Assembly (NCBI GenBank): GCA_964570285.1
Contig: CAZMXP010000026.1
Location: 1-64,000 of the forward strand
From: CAZMXP01 sp964570285
GTDB taxonomy: Bacteria > Planctomycetota > PLA2
DNA length: 64,000 bases
Reading direction: 5' to 3'
Shown here: piece after piece, positions 1 through 7,591 of the stretch
Layout of the letters: each line of letters starts with the position of its first letter
Position numbering within the stretch: position 1 is the stretch's first letter
The notes under the pieces: generated by a model
What the model was told of the DNA's origin: nothing
The model's input: the letters and a program-made list of their open reading frames with translations, nothing else
The model's database searches: none
Program-made: the position numbers and the translations under genes

Positions 1-62
1 CGCTCCTTGCCCGGCTTGTCCTCGCTCGCCCTTGGTCCGACGGCGGGGTTTTCAGGCAGGCC
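1..62. repeat. Degenerate right end of the 162-bp MITE-like element
   Basis: The first 62 bases match, with several differences, the right half of the intact element at 60279-60440: both read CTCCTTGCCCGGCTTGTC, then a GGTCCGACG block, then a GGGGTTTTC block leading to the terminal repeat. The rest of this copy would lie left of the window. It ends at the stop codon of the minus-strand dihydrouridine synthase gene. The copy is decayed at its outer end, so it is probably older than the intact one. Confidence 0.6.
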
Positions 63-1241
63 CTAGCCCCCCGACTCCGCGTCCTCCGCGGCGGCGCACG
101 GCGGCGTGTCGTCGTCGAGGTTGTCGAGGTAGCCGTGCGGCAGGTGCACGCGCTGCGTGCCCGATCGCTTGCCGCGCCGCGTGCGCATGCCGGCGGGCGG
201 GAAGGGCAGCGAGCGGTCGGCATCGGCGGTCAGTTCCGCGAGTTCCGCGAGCGAACCCACGCGCGCGAGCCGCTGCCGCAGCGCGGCCCCGCCGGGAAAG
301 CTCTTCGTGTACCAGCTCGTGAACTTGCGCATCTGCACCATGCCGCGCTCCTCGCCGACCCAGTCGCAGAGGAGGCGCGCGTGGTGCGACATCACGTCCA
401 GCGCTTCGCCGAAGGAGGGGGGGTCCTTGGGCTCGCGCCCCTCGAAGAGTTCCGCGAGGTCGCGGAAGAGCCACGGTCGTCCGAGGCAGCCGCGGCCGAC
501 GACGACGCCGTCGCAGCCCGTCTGCCGCATCATGCGCAGCGCGTCCTCCCCCTCCCAGATGTCGCCGTTGCCGAGCACCGGCACCCCGACGCGGCTCTTC
601 AGGTCCGCGATCGCCTCCCAGCGCGCGTCGCCGTCGTAGAGCTGCGCGGCCGTGCGCGCGTGCAGCGCGACGGCGACGCACCCCTCCTCCTCGCCGATCG
701 CCCCCGCGTCGCGGTAGGTGAAGAGCCCCTCGTCGACACCGATCCGGAACTTCATCGTCACGGGTACCGCGCCCGCGTTCGAGACGACCGCGCGCACGAG
801 GCGCCGCAGCAGCCGCGGCTTCAGCGGGATCGCGCTGCCGCCGCCCTTCGACGTGACCTTGCGCACCGGGCAGCCGAAGTTGAGGTCGATGTGGTCGACG
901 TGGCCCTCGCCGACCAGCATCCGCGTGGCCTCGCCGAGGGATCCGGGCTCGACGCCGTAGAGTTGCATCGAGCGCGGCGACTCGCCGGGGCCGAAGGCCG
1001 CGAGCTCCCACGTCTTCCGGTTGCCGAGCGCGAGCGCCTTCGCGGTGATCATCTCGCTGACGTAGAGCCCCGCGCCGTACCGGCGGCAGAGCGCCCGGAA
1101 CGGGAAGTTCGTGACGCCTGCCATCGGCGCGAGCACGACCGGCGGCCAGACGCGCAGCGGACCGATCGGCAGCGGCGCGAACTCCCCCGGCGCGGCGGGC
1201 CTCGTGTCGCGGTTGATCGCGCTGCGGTAGATCGGGTCCAA
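63..1241 (-). CDS. dus: tRNA-dihydrouridine synthase
   Basis: This is an FMN-dependent enzyme that reduces uridine to dihydrouridine in the tRNA D-loop, in the cytoplasm. The N-terminal APMAGVTNFPFR block, the DLNFGCPVRKV block with the catalytic cysteine, the VTMKFRIG block and the GVVVGRGCLGRPWLF flavin-phosphate site are all present in the order expected for Dus/TIM-barrel enzymes. At about 392 residues it is slightly longer than the usual 320-350 because of a C-terminal tail. No ATG exists before the conserved APMAG block, so I chose TTG at 1241, which follows an AGGGA sequence by about 8 bases; a longer GTG start cannot be excluded. It is divergent from the secreted protein at 1342. The family is certain; the DusA/B/C subclass is not. 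Confidence 0.93.
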   Translation of the reverse strand: MDPIYRSAINRDTRPAAPGEFAPLPIGPLRVWPPVVLAPMAGVTNFPFRALCRRYGAGLYVSEMITAKALALGNRKTWELAAFGPGESPRSMQLYGVEPGSLGEATRMLVGEGHVDHIDLNFGCPVRKVTSKGGGSAIPLKPRLLRRLVRAVVSNAGAVPVTMKFRIGVDEGLFTYRDAGAIGEEEGCVAVALHARTAAQLYDGDARWEAIADLKSRVGVPVLGNGDIWEGEDALRMMRQTGCDGVVVGRGCLGRPWLFRDLAELFEGREPKDPPSFGEALDVMSHHARLLCDWVGEERGMVQMRKFTSWYTKSFPGGAALRQRLARVGSLAELAELTADADRSLPFPPAGMRTRRGKRSGTQRVHLPHGYLDNLDDDTPPCAAAEDAESGG

Positions 1242-1341
1242 CGTCCGGTCCCTGCTAGGCGCACGCCCGCGTCGCACCAGGACGGGGCGGTGTCTCGGAA
1301 TGGGACGGCGCGCGCATCGGGCCCCATGGTAAACCGGAGGG

Positions 1342-3036
1342 GTGGTGCGCGCGGCCCTTCTGCTGTCGGTGCTGGTCGGCATGGCGCACGCGGGCGACCC
1401 CGATCCGAAGGGGGAGTGGTTCGGCGGGCTGCGACAGCTTCGGCGCGGCACCTTCCTCGACCTCGACAACGGCGGCCTCTTCCCCTCCGCGGAGTCCTTC
1501 CCCGGCGGCAGGGCCGAGATGTCGGGCGAGACGGTGCTCTGCACGTCCGAGGGCGACCCGGGTTTCGCGCCGCTCGCTCCCGTCCTGAGCCGCGCGCCGT
1601 GGATGCGCGTCGCCACGAGCGAGGGCAACACGAGCTGGGTGCAGGTGCTGCGCCCCGAGCCCGACGCGGTCATCCACTTCCTGACGCGCCTCGGCGGCGA
1701 GGGCGAGCCCCTGGCCTGCCCCCGCGCCCCCTACGCGATCGGTCGCACCTACGCGATCGACCTCCGGTTCGAGGCCCCCTGCAGGATCGAGCGCAGCGAC
1801 GACCACGGCCTGACCTTCCGCGAACTCGCCGCGCAGGCGACGTCGCCCTTCGTCGATCGCGACGTCGTCGAGCGGCAGCGCTACGTCTACCGCCTCTGCG
1901 CGCTCGACGACGGGGGGCGCCGGGGGGTGCCGCGGACGCTGCTCGCGACGACGGAGAGCCGCGGCGTCTTCGCCGGCGAGATCGTCCTCGACGGGAACGG
2001 GCGCCGCTCCGTGGACCTGCTGCGCGGCGGGATCGACGATGAGGCGTGGGACTTGCAACTTGCCAGTGTCTGGGAGCGCGGCATCACGGTCCGCCACTCG
2101 CACCGCCTCTTCTGCCGGCCGCTCGCGCTCGGGGAGGACCCCTTCGCGCCCGCGTGGGAAGGGGGCAGCGCGCGGGAGGTGCAGATCGCGCAGGGCGACT
2201 CCTTCCTCGCGCCGCTGCGCGGCGGCGGCGTCGCGCTCTGCCGCCTCGTGCAGATCGACGAGTGGCGCCTGCGCCTCGCGTACGAGGCGTACGGCGAGGA
2301 CTCCGCGCTGCCGCGTCCGCCCGCGGTCGAGGCGCTCCCCGTCGATGGCGGCGTGCGCGTGCGCGTGTCCGCGGCTGACCCCTGGTATGTCCCCCAGGTG
2401 GCCGTGCGGGACCGGCTGCGGGGCGGCGCCCCGCGCCTGCTGCGGCTCACGGCGGGCGAGGCGATCGACGGCGGGCCCGCCCCGGACGCCCTGCTCGTCT
2501 ACGAGGCGCTCGCGCTCGACGAGCACGAGCGGCGGGGCGCGGTCGGGCAGGCGACCGTCAACCTCCGGGCCGACGAGGTCCACGAGGGCAAGTTCGATCT
2601 CCGCGGCGTCAACGACCGCCACTCGCTCGACCCCTGCGAGGCGGCGCAGTCGCCGGCGGGCGACCTGCAACTCGTCGAGATGCACGACAGCCGGCCGATC
2701 TTCACGCTGCGCGCGCCCGGCGGCATGTGCGTCGTCGGGACCGTCGCCGACGCCGAACCGCTCTACGACGGCATCGCGGGCGCCCTGCCCGACGACCTCG
2801 CGTGGGAGCGCGTCGAGGTCTTCCACCTCGACGCCGGGGCCGGCGTCGTGCTCCTCGTGCGCACGCCTCACGGAGGGTTCGCCAAGGTCGCGCTTGCCGC
2901 ACACGCCGGCGGCGTCACCGCGCGCTTCGCCTTCAACCCCCGCACCCCCAGATTCGGCCCGCTGGGACAGGCCCACGCCGCGCGCGGGCTCCTGCTCCAC
3001 GGAATCGAAGCGGACGCACTGCCGCCCCCGCGCTAG
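1342..3036 (+). CDS. Secreted protein, paralogue of 11558-14386
   Basis: The product is a 564-residue protein of unknown function with a signal peptide ending near AHAGD, so it is exported. GTG at 1342 (or the next GTG codon) follows a GGAGGGG sequence. Residues about 35-200 align clearly with the secreted protein at 11558: both contain FLDLD.GG, then W.RVAT..GNTSWVQ, VIHFLTR or VVHFLTR, and a Y.YRL block, so the two are paralogues. The remainder looks like a series of beta-rich modules with no catalytic motif that I recognise. It lies 27 bases upstream of the protease gene, so it probably heads the same transcription unit. The function is unknown, possibly a structural or ligand-binding exoprotein. 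Confidence 0.85.
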   Translation: MVRAALLLSVLVGMAHAGDPDPKGEWFGGLRQLRRGTFLDLDNGGLFPSAESFPGGRAEMSGETVLCTSEGDPGFAPLAPVLSRAPWMRVATSEGNTSWVQVLRPEPDAVIHFLTRLGGEGEPLACPRAPYAIGRTYAIDLRFEAPCRIERSDDHGLTFRELAAQATSPFVDRDVVERQRYVYRLCALDDGGRRGVPRTLLATTESRGVFAGEIVLDGNGRRSVDLLRGGIDDEAWDLQLASVWERGITVRHSHRLFCRPLALGEDPFAPAWEGGSAREVQIAQGDSFLAPLRGGGVALCRLVQIDEWRLRLAYEAYGEDSALPRPPAVEALPVDGGVRVRVSAADPWYVPQVAVRDRLRGGAPRLLRLTAGEAIDGGPAPDALLVYEALALDEHERRGAVGQATVNLRADEVHEGKFDLRGVNDRHSLDPCEAAQSPAGDLQLVEMHDSRPIFTLRAPGGMCVVGTVADAEPLYDGIAGALPDDLAWERVEVFHLDAGAGVVLLVRTPHGGFAKVALAAHAGGVTARFAFNPRTPRFGPLGQAHAARGLLLHGIEADALPPPR

Positions 3037-3063
3037 ACTGGGCAGCCTCGAAGGAGGCCCGGC

Positions 3064-5325
3064 ATGGCGCGGACGTGGACCGCCCCGCTTCTGTTGCTTC
3101 TCGCCGCGCGTTTCGCGCGCGGCGACGAGTTCGTGCATCCGGCGGGGCTCTATGCGCTGCCGGTGCCGGAGGGGTACGCGTCCGCCTGCTGCCTCGACCG
3201 CGAGGGGACGCCGTTCGAGGTCTTCGCGCCGGCGGCGGACCTTGCGGGGGAGGCGCCGCCGGCGCGCGGGCTCTGGATCTGGGCGCTGCCGATCGCCACC
3301 GGCGAGCGGCCGGTGGCGAGGGCGCTTCTGAAGTCGGCCGCCGCGCGCGTTACGGCGGGCGAGGCGGGGCTCTCGACCTCCGCTTCCGCCGACGGCTTCA
3401 CGCTCTGGGGCGAGAAGGCGCCGAGCGTGGACGTGAGGGGGGCGCGGGGGGGGAAGCCGTGGAAGGGGGTCGCGTCGGTCGCCTGCCGCGACGATGTCGT
3501 CTTCGTCGTGCTGGCGGGCGGCGCCCCGGAGGAGGCGGCGGGCATCGTGGCGCAGGCCGCCGCGTCGCTCGCGCGTCTCGTCGCGCCGGTGCCGCTCGTG
3601 CCGCGCCACCCCTCCGCCGGGAGTCCGGTCGAGCCTCCCGACATCGCGGAGGTGTCGATCGCGGCGGCGCCGATGGTGAGCGTGCTCGCGCGCGCCGGCA
3701 ACGGCTGGTCGATCTGCGGCTACGGCAGCGCCTTCCTGATCACGCCGGACGGGTATGCGGTGACGAACCACCATGTCGTCGCGCGCATCGCCAACGACGA
3801 CGGGAGCGTGCGGCGCGAGGCGTTCGACCCGGTGATGCTGAGCTGGGACCACAGCATCCGGAAGGACTCCGTGCAGGCGGAGGTGGTCGCCGTCGCGTCG
3901 AAGAGCGACCTCGCGCTGCTGCGGCTTGGGGGCAAGGGGCCGTGGCCCTTCTGCCCGATCACGCCGCCGGAGCGCGTGAAGGCGGGTCACGGTCTTCTCG
4001 TGATGGGGTGGCCGTCGCCCCAGAATTTCGGCATGACGGCGATCACGATCAACGAGGGGACGCTGGCGACGATCGTCGGCGACCGCTTCCGCAGGCCGAC
4101 GAGCTATCGCGTCGGCGGCGGCGTCACGACGCACGGCAACAGCGGCGGGCCGGTCTTCGACCTCGACCTCGGCGGCGTCGCGGGCGTGCTCACCGAGGGC
4201 ATGCCCTACGAGCACAAGGACGGCCTTGTCGAGTACCTCTACCGCGGCCTCGTGCCGACCTACCGCGTGCTCGACGAGTTCCCGCAACATGCGGCGGGCG
4301 CGGCGCCCGCGCGCACGGTCGGCGAGGCGCGGGCAGCGCTGCAGACCTTTCTCGCCCAGCGTCGGCACGGGGCGGCGCTGCTCGGCTGCGCGCGCCTCGA
4401 GGAACTCTCCCCCGGCGACGGCATCGCGCAACTCTGCCGCTTCCGCGTCTACCGCTACTTCCGCGACCCGGCCCGCGCGAAGGCGCCGCTTCTCGCCGCG
4501 ATCCGCAAGCCCGAGAGCCGCTGGCTCGCGGTCGTCGCGGCGGGGCGTGCGGCCATCGATGACGGCGACCTCGCCGACGGCGAGGGGTGGGCGAAGCAGG
4601 CAAGCGAACTCGATCCGCAGCGGCCGGAGGGCAGGCTGCTGCTCGGCCACGCGCGCTACCAGGCCGGCCGGTGGGGGGAGGCGCGCACGGAGTTCGCCGA
4701 GGCCGCGCGCCTCGCGACGGCCGGGAGCCTGCGCGGCGACCTGCTCGCGGAGGCGGAGGCGATGCAGGGGCTCGCGCTCGCGCAGGAGGCGCTCGACGGC
4801 TGGACCGGTGCCGTGATCCCGCTCAGCACGTCGATGCGGGCCGAGGAATTGCTGCTGCGCAGCGTCGAGACGAGGCCCTTCGGCAACGGCATCGCCCACG
4901 CGGGTCTGGGCCTCGTGCGGCTGCTCTCCGGCGCCCCGGGTGAGGTCGACGCCGCCGTGGAGGCGGCGCTCGCCTGCGCGCCCGAGGGCGCCCGGCGCAT
5001 CTTCGACAGCAGCGACAAGACGCTCGAGCACTTCGGCACGTGGGATCTCGACGCGCTGGCCGGCACGGCGCACCTGCTGCTGACGCGCGCGGCGGGGGGG
5101 AGCGACCTGAACATCGCGCTCGGCACGGTGCAGCGCGCGCGCATGGTGCGCCCGTCGGCGTTCACGACCTACCTTCTCGGCCGGTGGCAGGCCACCGTCG
5201 CGCGCAGCCTCGACCGGAAGGACCTCTTCCCGCGCGCGATCGCGCTGCTCGCCGAGGCCGCGCGTCTCGGCCCCCAGACCGTCTGGGCGCGCAAGGCCGA
5301 GCAACTGAGGCTTACCTTGCAATAG
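3064..5325 (+). CDS. Secreted trypsin-like serine protease with TPR-like C-terminus
   Basis: A signal peptide (residues 1-20) precedes a roughly 190-residue N-terminal domain, a trypsin/DegP-type fold and a helical C-terminal half. The catalytic triad is intact: His237 in AVTNHHVV, Asp282 in SDLALL and Ser360 in THGNSGGPV. Residues after about 410 form Ala/Leu/Arg-rich helical pairs like tetratricopeptide repeats, which usually bind partners. It should act outside the cytoplasmic membrane. The ATG at 3064 has an AAGGAGG site. It is followed 9 bases later by the first of two close paralogues that lack the triad, so this is the only active enzyme of the trio. The substrate is not predictable. 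Protease identity is strong; the TPR assignment is by pattern only. Confidence 0.9.
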   Translation: MARTWTAPLLLLLAARFARGDEFVHPAGLYALPVPEGYASACCLDREGTPFEVFAPAADLAGEAPPARGLWIWALPIATGERPVARALLKSAAARVTAGEAGLSTSASADGFTLWGEKAPSVDVRGARGGKPWKGVASVACRDDVVFVVLAGGAPEEAAGIVAQAAASLARLVAPVPLVPRHPSAGSPVEPPDIAEVSIAAAPMVSVLARAGNGWSICGYGSAFLITPDGYAVTNHHVVARIANDDGSVRREAFDPVMLSWDHSIRKDSVQAEVVAVASKSDLALLRLGGKGPWPFCPITPPERVKAGHGLLVMGWPSPQNFGMTAITINEGTLATIVGDRFRRPTSYRVGGGVTTHGNSGGPVFDLDLGGVAGVLTEGMPYEHKDGLVEYLYRGLVPTYRVLDEFPQHAAGAAPARTVGEARAALQTFLAQRRHGAALLGCARLEELSPGDGIAQLCRFRVYRYFRDPARAKAPLLAAIRKPESRWLAVVAAGRAAIDDGDLADGEGWAKQASELDPQRPEGRLLLGHARYQAGRWGEARTEFAEAARLATAGSLRGDLLAEAEAMQGLALAQEALDGWTGAVIPLSTSMRAEELLLRSVETRPFGNGIAHAGLGLVRLLSGAPGEVDAAVEAALACAPEGARRIFDSSDKTLEHFGTWDLDALAGTAHLLLTRAAGGSDLNIALGTVQRARMVRPSAFTTYLLGRWQATVARSLDRKDLFPRAIALLAEAARLGPQTVWARKAEQLRLTLQ

Positions 5326-5334
5326 GGGGGAGCG

Positions 5335-7587
5335 ATGAAACGGCTTGTCCTGGCGATCCTGCTGCTCGCGCTGCCGCTCCTCGCGGACGAGGCCTTCCTC
5401 CACCCGGCCGGCGCCTACCGCCTCGTTCCCCCCGCGGGCTGGGCCCCGCGCGTCCACTTCGACCCCAACGGCATCCCCTTCTACGTCTTCACCCCCGACC
5501 CCGGCCGCGACCCGCTCGCCTACCGGCGCGGGCTCTGGGTCCACGCGGTGCCGATCCCCTCCGACCGCTCGCTGACCCTCGACAGCCTGATGCGCTTCAT
5601 CGCCGCGAGCACGGCGGCGTTCGAGCCGGGCCTCAGGGGCGATCCCGACCTCGCCCGCGACACCGAACTCGGCGGCCTCAATGCGCGCGTGATGGACCTC
5701 GCCGGCATCCACCACACCGGCGGCCCGTGGAAGGGCGAGGTGGTCGTCGCGTTGCAGGAGGACAACTTCCTCGCCGTGAGTTACGGCGGGCCGCCGGAGG
5801 AGTGGCAAGGGATCGCCGCCGCCGTCGGCGCGCTCCGGTTCGAGGGCGCCCGCGCGCTGCTGCCGAAGGAGGCCGCGCAGAAGCCCCCCGCGCGCGAGAA
5901 GGCCGACGAGGTCATGGCGAAGCTGCGCCCGGCGACGCCGCTGATCACGCTGCTCGGCCCCCGCGGCCCCCTCGAATCGTACGGCACCGGCTTCGTGATC
6001 TCGCCGGACGGCTATGTCATCACCGCCCGCCGGGTGCTGCGGCGCATCGAAGCCGGTGGACAGCTCGTGCGCTCGCGCCTCGACCCGGTGCGCCTCTCGT
6101 TCGATGCCAGTGTCGGCCGCGAGCCCGTCGACGCGGATGTCGTCGCGATCTCCCGCCAGCACGACCTCGCGCTGCTCAAGAGCCGGGGGGGCGAGGGGGG
6201 GTGGCCCTTCCTGCCGCTGGCGGCGCAGGCCGATGTCAGGCTCGCGCACCGGGCGCTGCTCGCGGGCTGGCCCGACCCGCGGCAGTTCGGCACGAAGGGG
6301 CTGAACCAGAACGAGGGGTCGGTCTCGGCGATCCCGCGCGACGAGAAGGGCCGGCCGCTCGAGTACCGCCTCGGCGCGCGCGCGCCCACGGGCGAGGAGG
6401 GCGGCAACGCGGGCGGGCCGGTCTATGACTTGCATCTCGGCGGCGTCATCGGCGTGCTCAGTGTCGGGCTCGTCTACGAGAACGCGCAGGGGACGATCCG
6501 CGAGATGCTCTACGAGGGCGCCGTGCCCGCGGCCCGGGTGTTCTGGGAGTTCCCGCAGGTGGCGGCGGCGGCGGAGCGGGAGCTCTCGCCGGAGGACCGC
6601 GCGGCGCTGATCAGCTACTACTTCCTGCAGGAGCGCTACGGGGCCGCGATGCTCGAGTGCGCGCGCCTGCTCGGGCGCTCGGCGCGCCACGGCATGGCGA
6701 ACGCCTACCTCTACCGCATGCTGGCCGCGCTGGGCGAGGATCGCAGGGCCGAGCAGGCCTTCAAGTATGCGCTCATGTCGAAGGAGACGGAGTACCTGAC
6801 GACGCTCTTCGCCGCCGACGCCGCCCTCGCGCGCGGGGACGACACCGCCGCGTCGACCTACGCGGCGAAGGCGATGCAACTCGCGCCGGTGCTGCCGCAG
6901 GGGCAGTTCCTCTTCGCGCGCGCGCTGGAACTGCAGGACGCGCAGTGGGTCGACCGCCAGTGCCAGACGGTGCTCGCGATGACCGGCAACGCGCACCCGC
7001 AGGCGCATGCGCTGCTCGGCGTGGGGATCATCCAGCAGTGGCTGCGCCAGCGCAACGTGATGAACCTCTACGCCTGTCCCCCGCTGCCCGAGGCGCAGCG
7101 GCTGGAGGCGGAGCGCCACCTCGAGCGCGCGATCGACCTCTGGCCGTCGCGGCAGGGGCTCGCGCACGCCTACCTCGCGCTGCTCGCCGCGATGCGCGGG
7201 GACGGGCAGGGGTTCGAGGATCACCGCGCGCGCGCGCTCGCCGAGGCGGGCGACGACGTCGAGGTGTCGCTGCGGGTCGCCTACGTCGACCTGCTGACGA
7301 AGCAGCCCTTCCGCGCGCTCGAGATCATCCAGCCCCTGCTGGAGACGACCGACCATGCAGGCGCGAGGATCTGCCTCGCGTGGGCGCACGGCCAGATCGC
7401 GACGATGATCCACCTCGGCGGCGATCCGAAGAAGGCGGACGAGATCATCAGGCCCGCCCAGGCGATCATCAACGACTACGCGCGACGCGTCGATCGCCGC
7501 CCGCCGCGCCGGTGGGAGCACATCTGCCGGTTCGCGATGACGAAGGAGGCGCTCATCCCCGCGCCCAGCGCGGGTGGAGGCCGGTAG
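5335..7587 (+). CDS. Secreted trypsin-fold pseudoprotease with TPR-like C-terminus
   Basis: This 750-residue exported protein has the same layout as its upstream neighbour: signal peptide, an N-terminal domain starting FLHPAGAY, a trypsin-like core and a helical repeat tail. The active site is destroyed. The histidine block reads VITARRVLRR, with Arg233 where His should be, and the serine block reads GGNAGGPV, with Ala359 replacing Ser; only Asp277 in HDLALL remains. The structural glycines around both sites are kept, so the fold is probably maintained for binding rather than cleavage. It sits 9 bases after the active protease and 4 bases before another inactive copy, so the three are likely co-transcribed. 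A scaffolding, adaptor or decoy role is inference. Confidence 0.88.
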   Translation: MKRLVLAILLLALPLLADEAFLHPAGAYRLVPPAGWAPRVHFDPNGIPFYVFTPDPGRDPLAYRRGLWVHAVPIPSDRSLTLDSLMRFIAASTAAFEPGLRGDPDLARDTELGGLNARVMDLAGIHHTGGPWKGEVVVALQEDNFLAVSYGGPPEEWQGIAAAVGALRFEGARALLPKEAAQKPPAREKADEVMAKLRPATPLITLLGPRGPLESYGTGFVISPDGYVITARRVLRRIEAGGQLVRSRLDPVRLSFDASVGREPVDADVVAISRQHDLALLKSRGGEGGWPFLPLAAQADVRLAHRALLAGWPDPRQFGTKGLNQNEGSVSAIPRDEKGRPLEYRLGARAPTGEEGGNAGGPVYDLHLGGVIGVLSVGLVYENAQGTIREMLYEGAVPAARVFWEFPQVAAAAERELSPEDRAALISYYFLQERYGAAMLECARLLGRSARHGMANAYLYRMLAALGEDRRAEQAFKYALMSKETEYLTTLFAADAALARGDDTAASTYAAKAMQLAPVLPQGQFLFARALELQDAQWVDRQCQTVLAMTGNAHPQAHALLGVGIIQQWLRQRNVMNLYACPPLPEAQRLEAERHLERAIDLWPSRQGLAHAYLALLAAMRGDGQGFEDHRARALAEAGDDVEVSLRVAYVDLLTKQPFRALEIIQPLLETTDHAGARICLAWAHGQIATMIHLGGDPKKADEIIRPAQAIINDYARRVDRRPPRRWEHICRFAMTKEALIPAPSAGGGR

Positions 7588-7591
7588 CCGC

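Noticed and set aside
1255..7521. A 2088-codon open frame on the minus strand
   Set aside because: It lies opposite three clear secreted-protein genes. It is Arg/Ala/Glu-rich with no domain, as expected for the antisense of GC-rich coding DNA.
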